A stretch of 64,000 nt of DNA from Carettochelys insculpta (Eukaryota > Chordata > Testudines > Carettochelyidae), in the NCBI RefSeq assembly GCF_033958435.1, contig NC_134142.1:104544501-104608500 (forward strand). The letters run 5' to 3'. Shown piece by piece: positions 35,700 through 44,312 of the stretch. Numbering within the stretch: the first letter of the stretch is position 1; each line of letters starts with the position of its first letter. The notes beneath the pieces were generated by a model that was not told the DNA's origin, searched no databases, and saw only the letters and a program-made list of their open reading frames with translations. Made by a program: the position numbers and the translations under genes.

Positions 35700-36765
35700 A
35701 CCTCACCCTTGCTCTCCACGATATTGTGGAGGGTGCAGCAGGTGCCCACCATTTGGGAGACATTCTACAGTTCCACCTTGAGATGCACCAGGAAGCAGTA
35801 AAACTAGCCCTTCAAGCACCTGAAGGCCCACTCAACCATATTGCAGGTGTGGTTGAGCCAGGTATTGAAGACCTCCTGGGTGGGGTCAGGGTGGCCGTTA
35901 TAAGGCTGGTTAGCCAGGGCTGGAGGAGGCAGGCAGCATCCACCACCATGCATAGAGGTATGGTGGCGCCCCCAAGCGGGAGCTCCCACTGGACATAAAG
36001 GTCCCCACCTCCATGTGCTGGTAGAGGCTGGAGTTTCTGAATACATGAGCCTTGTGCATGCATCCCACCCAGCCCATGCATACATCCATAAACCAGCCCC
36101 TGCTGTCCACCAGGGCCTGGAGCACCAAGGAGTGGTAGCCTTTTCTGCTAATATAGCGGTCCACGCTGTGTTCTGGGGTGCAGACTGGGATATGGATCCC
36201 TTTCAAGGTGCCAGATCAGTTCAGGAACCCAAGTGCTGTGAAGGTGGTGATGGCCACTTCCGCGTCTCCCACACAGACGACCCTGTGCAGGAGCATGGCA
36301 TTAATGACCCAGACTACCTGCATGGGATGAAGGGTAGGTGCACTTGTGAGGGTGTGATGGGGTGTATCTGGCCCCCACCCCCATGCCTCCTTCCACTCCC
36401 CACTTCCTCTTCCACTCCCTATACCCCCTCCCAGCCCCAGAGTCCCCAATGGGTCCCCTTTTCCAAGAGCTCTCTCCCACCTCCCCCTGGTGGGTGTGTG
36501 ACCCCAGCAGGCCTTACCTCCATGAGGACAGCTCCAAGAGTGGCTTTGCCCACCCCAAATTGGTAGCCAGCTTCCCGATGGCTATGGTGATTCTCTTTTT
36601 GAGAGAGAGGGCAGACTGCATCCTGGTGTCCTGATGTCTGAGCCACTGGCAAAGCTCCAAGAAGGTCTGCTTGCTCAAACAAAAGAGTTCTACAGCCACC
36701 TTGTGTGTTGTGCCACTCCCCCATCACCCAGCTGCTCCCACCAGTCAAAGCTATGACTGTGGCTC
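35700..36765 (-). pseudogene. HARBI1-like DDE transposase, frameshifted
   Basis: PIF/Harbinger transposases cut and paste the element using a DDE triad. Reading 5' to 3' on the minus strand: an N-terminal helical part at about 36516-36690 (Arg-His-Gln-Asp-Thr-Arg-Met, then Lys-Lys-Arg-Ile-Thr-Ile-Ala-Ile, Lys-Leu-Ala-Thr-Asn) with the Tyr-Gln-Phe-Gly-Val-Gly-Lys-Ala-Thr helix in another frame; then Gly-Ile-His-Ile-Pro-Val near 36200; then Lys-Gly-Tyr-His-Ser-Leu-Val-Leu-Gln-Ala-Leu-Val; then Val-Phe-Arg-Asn-Ser-Ser; then Met-Val-Glu-Trp-Ala-Phe-Arg-Cys-Leu-Lys near 35815. The final catalytic Glu is visible; the first two Asp are not clearly preserved. Several frame changes and a C-rich insert (about 36350-36500) make it non-functional. 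Confidence 0.75.
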
Positions 36766-37104
36766 TAGAGTCAGCATGGCACCTGCATGGAGCACCAACA
36801 GGGTCCCAGGTGGAGGGGTTACACGGCCTTGGCAAAAGGGCTCTCCCCCAGGAGGAGGTTGAGGGCTGCTGTGACTGCCACGGCCAGCAGGGCAACAGCA
36901 GTGGTCATGATGGCCACCCTGAGTCACTGCTGTGGGTCCATCTGGCAATGGGAAACCCATCTGATCCAAGTACTGGCTCTGCAGGGCTTGTGGCAGCTCT
37001 GCGGGCCTCAGCGTGTGCAGGGCAAGGGTGTTGGAGAGAGGCCCTTGAAGGCAGCAGCTGGCTGTGGCCCTGGAAGGACTTGTCAGCCTTGCGACCGCAT
37101 CCAT
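36766..37104 (-). other. Upstream region of the Harbinger relic, similar to the MITE core
   Basis: A 117-residue minus-strand frame lies just upstream of the transposase relic. Its segment reading Leu-Gln-Gly-Pro-Leu-Ser-Asn-Thr-Leu-Ala-Leu resembles the Leu-Lys-Gly-Pro-Leu-Pro-Asp-Thr-Val-Ala-Leu segment translated from every copy of the 0.7-kb MITE. The DNA (CTTCAAGGGCCTCTC against CTTAAAGGGCCCCTC) supports this. It suggests that the MITE interior derives from the 5' part of an autonomous element of this type. Confidence 0.4.
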
Positions 37105-37315
37105 GGTGTTTCTGAGCCCACTCTTTCAGAAGGGTGCCCAGGGCTGTGTGGAGGCTCTCTATTGAAAGATAGGACCCATCTTTCAAAAGGGTGGATTGAG
37201 AGGATGATCCACTTTTTGTGTGTGGATGCGCTCTTTCAAAAGACTATTTTCTGGATGATATCTTCTGGATAATCATCATTTAAAAGCACACTGTAGTGTA
37301 GATGTAGCTCTAGTT

Positions 37316-38463
37316 AACAAAGGTGTTTGTACACAAATGCAAGAAGCCTTGGAAACAAATGGGAAGAATTAGAGGCCCTGGCACAGCCAAAGGAGTATGA
37401 GGTGATTGTAATAACGGAGACTTGGTGAGATGACTCACGTAACTGGAGCACGGTCATGGAAGGATATAAACTGTTCAGGAAGGACTGGCAGGGGAGAAAA
37501 GAAGGAGTGGTGCTGCATATAAGAGAGTAGCATGATTGCTCAGAGCTCCAGTATACGGAAGGAGAAAGTTGAGAGTCTTTGGGTTAAGCTTAGAGGGGAA
37601 AGCAACAGAGTTGATTTTGTGGTTGGTGTCTGCTATAGACCACTGGACCAGGGAGATGAGCTAGACAAGCTTTTCTTCAGACAACTAAGAGAAGCTTCGA
37701 AATCACAGGCCTTGGTTCTCATGGGAGACTTTAATCATCTGGACGTTTGTTGGGAGACCAATACAGCAGCACACAGACAATTCAGGAAGTTTTTGGAGAA
37801 TGTTGGGGATAACTTCTTGGTCTGAAAGAACCAAGCAGGGACCATGCACAGCTTAATCTGCTCTTCAAAAACAGGGAAGAACTAATAGGAGAAATAGCAG
37901 TGGGTGGCAACCTGGGATGCAATGATCATGAGATGGTAGATTTCAGGATCCTGACAAAAGGAAAGAATGTGAGCAGTAAAATACAGACCTTTCATTTCAG
38001 AAGATCAGACTTTGACAGACTCAGAACTGATGGGCAGGACCCCCTGGGAGGCTAATATGAAGGGGAAAGGTGTTCAGGAGAACTGGCAGTTTTTTTAAAG
38101 AAGCCTTATTGAAGGCACAGGAACAAACCATCTCAATGCTCAGTAAGAAAAGCAAATATGGTGGGCAACCAGCTTGGCTTACTGGAGAAATCCTTGGTGA
38201 TCTTAAACTCGAAAATGTGTGTATACGAAGGGGAAACTTAGACAGATGACTAAGGAGGAACATAAATCTATTGCTAGAGACTGCAGGGGAGTAATCAAGA
38301 AAGTGAAGGCACAATTGGAATTGCAGTTAGCAAGGGATGTGCAGGGTAACAAGAAGAGGTTTTACAGACAGATTAATAATGAGGGGGTGATCAAGGAAGG
38401 TGTGGGGCCATTATTGGATGAAGGAGGTAAGCTGGTGACAGATGATGTAGGAAAAGCTGAACC
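37316..38463 (+). mobile_element. CR1 LINE fragment, plus strand (CR1-B), 3' end missing
   Basis: Begins at the ORF2 endonuclease start (GTGTTTGTACACAAATGCAA gives the Thr/Lys-Asn/Cys-Lys region) and runs through the endonuclease into the linker before the reverse transcriptase. It lacks the reverse transcriptase core and the 3' tail that a normal CR1 insertion must have. At 38463 it meets CR1-C head-on, implying loss of its 3' half after insertion. Confidence 0.85.
37532..38463 (+). pseudogene. CR1-B ORF2 endonuclease part, broken
   Basis: Recognisable blocks are [15 protein letters not shown] (catalytic Asp and Asn kept), a Cys-Asn-Asp-His region near 37915-37930 where the family has Ser-Asp-His, and the linker Asn-Lys-Lys-Arg-Phe-Tyr-Arg-Gln-Ile. 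Stops and frame changes occur near 37825 and 38200. The coding sequence breaks off at Gly-Lys-Ala-Glu, where related copies continue into Asn-Asp-Phe-Phe. Confidence 0.8.
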
Positions 38464-39950
38464 ATAGTTTTATATAGGGGAAGTATGCTATCTTTTGTCT
38501 TATTTCTATCCCTTTTTTAATAATTCCTAACATCCTATTTGCTTTACTAACTGCCGCTGCACACTGTGTGGATGTCTTCAGAGAACTATCCACTATAACT
38601 CCAAGATCCCTTTCCTGATCTGTCGTAGCTAAATTTGACCCCATCGTGTTGTACGTGTAATTTGGGTTATTTTTTCCAATGTGCATTACCTTACACTTAC
38701 CCACATTAAATTTCATTTGCCATTTTGCTGCCCAATCACTCAGTTTGCTGAGATCTTTTTGTAGTTCTTCACAATCTGTTTTGGTTTTGACTGTCCTGAA
38801 CAACTTGGTGTCATCTGCAAACTTTGCCACCTCACTGCTTACCTCATTTTCTAGATCATTGATGAACAAGTTGAACAGGATCGGTCCCAGGACTGACCCC
38901 TGGGGAACACCACTAGTTACCCGCCTCCATTGTGAAAATTTACAATTTATTCCAACCCTTTGTTTTCTGTCTTTTAACCAATTCCCAATCCATGAAAGGA
39001 TCTTTCCTCCTATCCCATGACCGCCTAATTTACATAAAAGCCTTTGGTGTGGGACCGTGTCAAAGGCTTTCTGGAAATCTAGGTATATTATGTCCACTGG
39101 GTGCCCCTTGTCCGCATGTTTATTAACGTCTTCAAAGAATTCTAATAGATTAGTTAGACACGACTTCCCTCTGCAGAAACCATGCTGACTTTTGCCCAAA
39201 AATTCGTGCTCTTCTACGTGCCTTGCAATTTTATTCTTTACTATTGTTTCTACTAATTTGCCTGGTACTGATGTTAGATTTATCGGTCTATAATTGCCAG
39301 GGTCTCCTCTGGAGCCTTTTTTAAATATTGGTGTTATATTGGCCGTCTTCCAGTCATTGGGTACCGAAGCGGATTTAAAGGATAGGTTACAAACCACTGT
39401 TAATAACTCCGCAATTTCACATTTGAGTTCTTTCAGAACCCTTGGGTGAATACCGTCTGGTCCTGGAGACTTGTTACTATTCAGCTTATCAATTAACTCC
39501 AAAACCTCCTCTAATGTCAATTCAATGTGGGAGAGTTCCTCAGATTTGTCACCTAAAAAGGCTGGCTCAGATTTAGTAACCTCTGTATCATCCTCAGCCG
39601 TGAAGACTGAAGCGAAGAAATCATTTAATCGCTCCGCAATGGCACTGTCTTCCTTGATCGCTCCTTTTATATCTTTATCGTCCAAGGGCCCCACTGCTTT
39701 TTTAGCGGGCTTCCTGCTTCTAATGTGTTTAAAAAACATTTTACTATCATTTTTTGAATTTTTGGCTAACTGTTCCTCAAAATCTTTTTTGGCTTTTCTT
39801 ACTACATTATGACACTTAATTTGGGAGTGTTTGTGTTCCTTTCTATTTTCCTCACTAGGATTTGACTTCCACTTTTTAAAAGCTGCCCTTTTCTCTCTCA
39901 CTACCTTTTTAACATGGCTGTTAGGCCATGGTGGTTCTTTGTTAGGTCTC
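38464..39950 (-). pseudogene. CR1-C ORF2, reverse transcriptase part (open, 3' truncated)
   Basis: A continuous frame of nearly 500 residues. Order of motifs: a linker (Asn-Asp-Phe-Phe-Ala-Ser-Val-Phe-Thr), Ser-Pro-Gly-Pro-Asp-Gly-Ile-His-Pro, Asn-Tyr-Arg-Pro-Ile, Tyr-Leu-Asp-Phe-Gln-Lys-Ala-Phe-Asp-Thr-Val with the first catalytic Asp, Ser-Gly-Val-Pro-Gln-Gly-Ser-Val-Leu-Gly-Pro, then Phe-Ala-Asp-Asp-Thr-Lys with the catalytic Asp pair, then Lys-Cys-Lys-Val-Met-His. All polymerase residues are present. The frame shifts in the last ~15 codons, just before the junction at 38464, and the C-terminal ~170 residues found in CR1-A are missing. Classed as a pseudogene because of truncation and the MITE split. 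Confidence 0.85.
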
Positions 39951-39953
39951 TTA

Positions 39954-40661
39954 GGCCGCGTCTACACGTGCACGCTACTTTGAAGTAGTGGCGCCAACTT
40001 CAAAATAGCGCCCGTCATGGCTACACGTGTTGGGTGCTATTTCGAAGTTGAAATCGACGTTAGGCAGTGAGACATCGAAGTCGCTAACCCCATGAGGGGA
40101 TGGGAATAGCGCCCTACTTCGAAGTTGAACGTCGAAGTAGGCATGTGTAGCCGATCCGCGTCCCGCAACATCAAAATAGTGGGGTCCGCCATGGCGGCCA
40201 TCAGCTGAGGGGTTGAGAGACGCTCTCTCTCCAGCCCCTGCGGGGCTCTATGGTCACCATGTGCAGCAGCCCTTAGCCCAGGGCTTCTGGCTGCTGCTGC
40301 CGCAGCTGGAGATCCATGCTGCATGCACAGGGTCTGCAACCAGTTGTCGGCTCTGTGGATCTTGTGTTGTTTAGTGCAACTGTGTCTGGGAGGGGCCCTT
40401 TAAGGGAGCGGCTTGCTGTTGAGTCCGCCCTGTGACCCTGTCTGCAGCTGTGCCTGGCACCCTTATTTCGATGTGTGCTACTTTGGCGTGTAGACGTTCC
40501 CTCGCAGCTCCTATTTTGATGTGGTGCTGCCCAACGTCGAAGTTGAACATCAACGTTGCCAGCCCTGAAGGACGTGTAGACATTATTCATCGAAATAGCT
40601 TATTTCGATGTCGCTACATCGAATAGCTATTTCGATGTAGCGTGCACATGTAGACGTAGCC
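39954..40661 (+). mobile_element. Harbinger-like 0.7-kb MITE, copy E, inside CR1-C ORF2
   Basis: A full copy beginning GGCCGCGTCTACACGTGCAC and ending CACATGTAGACGTAGCC, in the orientation of copy A. TTA precedes it (39951-39953); ACA follows, so the 3-bp duplication is imperfect or altered. It splits the CR1 ORF2 between a Lys-Lys-His-Ser stretch and an Arg-Pro-Asn-Lys-Glu stretch. Removing it plus about three bases would leave one continuous frame. Right-end boxes ATCGAAATAGC, TTATTTCGATG and TAGCTATTTCGATG are well preserved. Confidence 0.85.
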
Positions 40662-41712
40662 ACACTGTGTTTTTTTATTTGGGGTATACATTTAAGTTGG
40701 GCCTCTAGTATGGTGTCTTTAAACAGTTTCCATGCAGCTTCCAGGGATTTTAGTTTAGTTACTCTACCTTTTAGTTTCTGTTTAACCAGCTTCCTCATTT
40801 TAGTGTAATTCCCCTTTTTGAAATTAAATGCCAGAGTGTTTGACCGCTGCGGTGTTCTTCCCAACACAGGAATATTAAAAGTTATTATATTGTGGTCACT
40901 ATTTCCAAGCGGTCCAGTAACTGTTACCTCTTGGACCAGATCCTGCGTTCCAGTCAGGACTAGATCGAGAATTGACTCTCCCCTTGTGGGTTCCTGTACT
41001 AGCTGCTCCAAGAAGCAGTCTTTTAAAGCACCAAGAAGTTTAATCTCTGAATCCTGTCCTGAGGTGACATGTACCCAATCAATATGGGGATAATTGAAAT
41101 CTCCTATTATTACTGCGTTTTTTATTGTGATAACCTCTTTAATCTCCCTTAACATTTCAGCATCACTATCACTGTCCTGGTTAGGTGGTCGGTAATATAT
41201 TCCTAATGCCATGTTCATATTAGAGGAATGAATTGTTATCCATAATGATTCTATGGAACATTTTGATTCTATTAGGATTTTTGTTTCATTTGATTCTATA
41301 TTATCCTTCACATATAGTACCACTCCGCCACCCGCACGACCTGTTCTGTCTTTCCGATATAATTTATATCCCGGTATGACAGTGTCCCACTGATTGTCCT
41401 CATTCCACCATGTTTCTGTGATGCCTATTATGTCAACTTCCTCCTTTGATATGAGGTACTCCAGTTCACCCATCTTATTAGACAGACTCCTAACATTTGT
41501 GTGAAAGCACTTTAAAAAACTACCACTATTTATATGTCCGCCTTTCACAGATGCCTTGGATTTTTTTATATGCGATTGTTTCACATCTGATCTTGCCCAT
41601 ATATTATTTCCCACATTCCCTATCTGACTAACTTCTAGGGAATCCCTATCTATGGAGCCTCGTCTAAGAGAAGTCTCCGTCCAATCGGCTCCCCCGCACC
41701 AATCGGCTTTCC
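40662..41712 (-). pseudogene. CR1-C ORF2, endonuclease part (open)
   Basis: The endonuclease that nicks the target DNA for CR1 integration. Visible family residues: Thr-Asn-Val-Arg-Ser-Leu, Gly-Ile-Thr-Glu-Thr-Trp-Trp (catalytic Glu), Gly-Gly-Gly-Val-Val-Leu-Tyr, Tyr-Tyr-Arg-Pro-Pro-Asn, Ile-Gly-Asp-Phe-Asn-Tyr (catalytic Asp/Asn), Leu-Asp-Leu-Val-Leu-Thr and Gly-Asn-Ser-Asp-His-Asn-Ile (catalytic Asp-His). The frame is open from just after the ORF1 stop, and an in-frame TGA lies close to the ORF1 end. No upstream ATG decides the start. It is interrupted at its end by MITE E; otherwise it looks intact. Confidence 0.85.
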
Positions 41713-41720
41713 CTCACCTC

Positions 41721-42293
41721 TTAGTTTAAAAACTGCTCTACGACCTTTTTAATGTTTAATGCCAGCAGTCTGGATCCACCTTGATTTAGGTGAAGCCCAT
41801 CATTCCTGTATAGGCTGCCCCTACCCCAAAAGTGTCCCCAGTTCCTAATAAATCTAAACCCCTCTTCCCTACACCATCGCCTCATCCACACATTGAGACT
41901 CTGAAGTTCTGCCTGTCTGTCTGGCCCTGCGCGTGGAACTGGAAGCATTTCAGAGAATGCCACCATAGATGTTCTGGATTTCAGTCTCTTTCCTAGTAAC
42001 CTAAATTTGGCCCCCAGAACATCTCTTCTACCCTTCCCTATGTCATTGGTACCGACCTGTACCACGACCACCGGCTCCTCCCCAGCACTGCCCATAAGTC
42101 TGTCTAGATGCCTCGAGAGATCCGCAACCTTTGCACCAGGCAGGCAAGTCACCATACGGTTCTCCCGGTCATCACAAACCCAACTATCTATATTTCTAAT
42201 GATTGAATCCCCCACTACTAAAACCTGCTTCTTCCTAACAGCTGGCACTCCCTCCCCCAGAGAAGTATCCTCTATTATATTACCACCTACTTA
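41721..42293 (-). CDS. CR1-C ORF1 with SGNH/GDSL esterase domain
   Basis: CR1 ORF1 proteins pair an RNA-associated N-terminal part with an SGNH-hydrolase (lipolytic acetylhydrolase-like) domain thought to act at membranes or in RNP assembly. Here the esterase is open from 42290 to the TAA at 41721-41723. Catalytic blocks are all visible: Val-Gly-Asp-Ser-Ile-Ile-Arg (Ser, block I), Leu-Pro-Gly-Ala-Lys-Val (Gly, block II), Val-Gly-Thr-Asn-Asp-Ile-Gly (Asn, block III) and Asn-Asp-Gly-Leu-His-Leu-Asn (Asp and His, block V). The usual Cys-rich start is missing because the element is truncated at 42293; no native ATG is present. It abuts ORF2 closely downstream. Confidence 0.85.
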
Positions 42294-43394
42294 ACTGGTA
42301 AAACCCCACTTCACCCATTGGCACTATCCAAAGGTAACCCCATTACGTGAACAGTTATTAATGCAATATTTTTATAATTAAACAGTAATCTAAGCAGCAG
42401 TAAATGCCATTTGCACTATCATTAGGGTAAACTGGTTCCCTGAGCAGCATCCCAGGAATGAAGGTGGCCTGATTACATGGATCCTGATTAGAAGGAGTAT
42501 AACACATTTCTTCAAAAATGGAACTCTAGTACATTGTGAAGAATCACCCTATTTTTTGTGGAGAGGAGAACATAATTGTACAGTGCAATCTTCATCCTTG
42601 TGAAGCCATCCTCATGATATTGTCACGCTGATGCCAGGGCTAAAATTTCAGTTCTAATCTTAGCAGGAGCTCTGCACAGACATTTGGCTCTATAGGGATA
42701 CCCACTCAAGTCAGGAGTTAGGGAAGCAAACATGGTTAACTGCTTAAATGATAGTGCCTAACTGGTTAACCTTTTTAACCTAGGTCCCACTGCTCAGCCT
42801 GCTCCCCAGCCCTGCCAGACCCACAGCTGTGGGGCCCTGTCATGGCTGTGAAGCCCCACTAATGTAGGGTCCCACCTTTACAACCAGGGCTGCTCTGGCC
42901 GTGTATGGTTGGCTGCTGGCAGAGTTAACTGGCTCTTACCAGTAAGCATACTGGTTACTGGTGTGCCTACTGGTTAACTTTTTAACATCCTAATCAGGAA
43001 TCTACTCATATAGTCATGCAGCACTGAAGCCTAGACGCCAACTAGCTCCACATGAGTGCACTGCATACTCACATGTGGGACACTGTGGGATCAGGGGGTT
43101 TAAATTGCAATCAGTTGCTTTTGAGCAAGAACCGTGCCTATCCAGGTCTTCTCTGAAGTTGCTAGTGTATCTAGGGAGACTAAATAATAATGGGACATGC
43201 TGTATCTCACATACTTAAAATACTACAGATAAATTCTGATAGCATACTCTTATTTCTATTCCACAGCTCAATAGCTAATGTGGTCAAATAGCCGAGAGTG
43301 TATTAACTTAATGTATAACTAGAAAAATAAAAGGGTTTGTACAAATGGTCTACTCTTTTTCCTGTTAAAAAAAGACTGTGATACACTGAATATA
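42294..43394. other. Gene-free stretch with a possible small MITE
   Basis: At about 42730-42995 repeated TGGTTAACTG, TGGTTAACCTTTTTAACC and TGGTTAACTTTTTAACATCC boxes flank a GC-rich centre, which suggests a short inverted-repeat element; its ends are unclear. The remainder shows nothing. Confidence 0.4.
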
Positions 43395-43538
43395 TTTCAA
43401 TCTACTGTGAGGGTAATTAACTATTGAAACAAATCATCAAGGGGCTTCGTGGATTCTCCATCTCTGGCAATTTTTAAATGAAAATTTGATGTTTTTCTGA
43501 CAGATCTGCACTAGGAATTATTTTGGGGAAGTTCTATG
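43395..43538 (+). repeat. CR1-like LINE 3' coding end, left part
   Basis: The plus strand reads Val-Asp-Ser-Pro-Ser-Leu-Ala-Ile-Phe-Lys with a stop, then Phe-Asp-Val-Phe-Leu, the end of a CR1 ORF2 (family: [12 protein letters not shown]). GGAATTATTTTGGGGAAGTT and CTATG follow. The last eight bases, GTTCTATG, are repeated after the inserted element at 44249-44256. Confidence 0.65.
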
Positions 43539-44248
43539 GCAGAGGCAGGCGAGATCTGGCCCATGAGCCAGATCCGGCCCATCAAGCCTTTTAACCCTGG
43601 CACAGAGCAGTGCCACTCAAAAGTGGCTGGCTGCTCCCTGTGGCTCTCTGCACAGCAGGAGAGGACTTCACCCATTGGTACAGAGAGATTTTGCTGGGAG
43701 CAGGGGCAATCCACACAATTTCTCAATTCCCATTAGCTGGATTCCACCCAAAAGGAGCTGAGAGATTTTGTTGGGGGTGGGGGCAAGGAATGAAGCCTTC
43801 CCCTGCTGCACAGAGAGCCACATGGAAAAGCCAGCTGCTTTGGGCAGTGCAGGGCTGCTGGGAGGTAGGAAAGCCTGCCTGGGAGTTCTGCTGGCTGGGA
43901 GCTGCTTAGGTCAGCAGCTCTTTTCCAGAGCCTTCCTCTGGCACCCTAACCCCTTATGCTCCCCAACTTTCTCCCAGACCACTCACCCCACCTCCAGAAT
44001 CCTCTCCTGAACTCAACCTGTGCTGGACCCTGAACCCCAATACCCTACCCCAAACTCCCTCTCAGACCCACATCTCTCTTGCAAGCCCCTCCTTCACTCA
44101 ATCTCCCTCTCAGAGCCCCATACCCACTCCTGCATCCCCATCCCCTAACCCAAGCTTTCTTCTACACCCAGCTTTCATCCCACATCCCATATCTCCTCTT
44201 ATCAAAATACTGGTGTGCCCCCTCATCGGAAATTAAAGTCCACCCCTT
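43539..44248. mobile_element. 710-bp non-autonomous hAT-like element with 8-bp target duplication
   Basis: Flanked on both sides by the identical 8-mer GTTCTATG (43531-43538 and 44249-44256), the length hAT transposases generate. The left end begins GCAGAGGCAGGCGAGATCTG; the inverse of the right end reads CAAGGGGTGGACTTTAATTT, a short imperfect match (CARRGG). The interior starts with CTGGCCCATGAGCCAGATCC, a small palindrome, and becomes C/T-rich toward the right. No transposase is present; frames inside are compositional. Confidence 0.7.
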
Positions 44249-44312
44249 GTTCTATGATCTGTGTTACACAGGAGGTCACGGTGATCCCTTCAGCCTTGGA
44301 ATGCACCAGTAC
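44249..44312 (+). repeat. CR1-like LINE 3' end, right part
   Basis: After the duplicated GTTCTATG the sequence GATCTGTGTTACACAGGAGG then TCACGGTGATCCCTTCAGCC and TTGGAATG continues the well-known CR1-type 3' end (CAGGAGGTCAGACTAGATGA...GGCCTTGGAATCTATGA), interrupted by the hAT-like element. Confidence 0.65.

Larger units (their letters stand above)
35590..37312 (-). mobile_element. Decayed PIF/Harbinger element (autonomous-type remnant)
   Basis: Carries a transposase relic on the minus strand. On the right it ends with a stack of TCTTTCAGAAGGG, ATCTTTCAAAAGGGTGGA and CTCTTTCAAAAGAC boxes followed by CACTGTAGTGTAGATGTAGC at 37288-37307. That terminus matches the ends of the 163-bp MITE (AGTGTAGATG) and suggests a Harbinger end. 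No matching left end was found near 35460-35590, so it may be truncated there. It lies between a CR1 ORF1 fragment and a CR1 ORF2 fragment, both on the plus strand. Confidence 0.65.
38464..42293 (-). mobile_element. CR1 LINE with open ORF1 and ORF2, minus strand (CR1-C)
   Basis: A young-looking CR1 reading right to left: the ORF1 esterase (42293-41721), then ORF2 endonuclease (about 41712-40662), then, after the inserted MITE E, reverse transcriptase (39953-38464). Coding regions are open apart from the MITE. It is truncated at the 5' end (the ORF1 N-terminal Cys-rich part is absent) and lacks the end of ORF2 and the 3' tail. The missing 3' end is not expected from LINE integration and points to a later rearrangement. 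Confidence 0.9.

Noticed and set aside
36015..37272. Several long plus-strand frames
   Set aside because: They are antisense shadows of the HARBI1-like relic and its GC-rich leader, whose motifs read on the minus strand.
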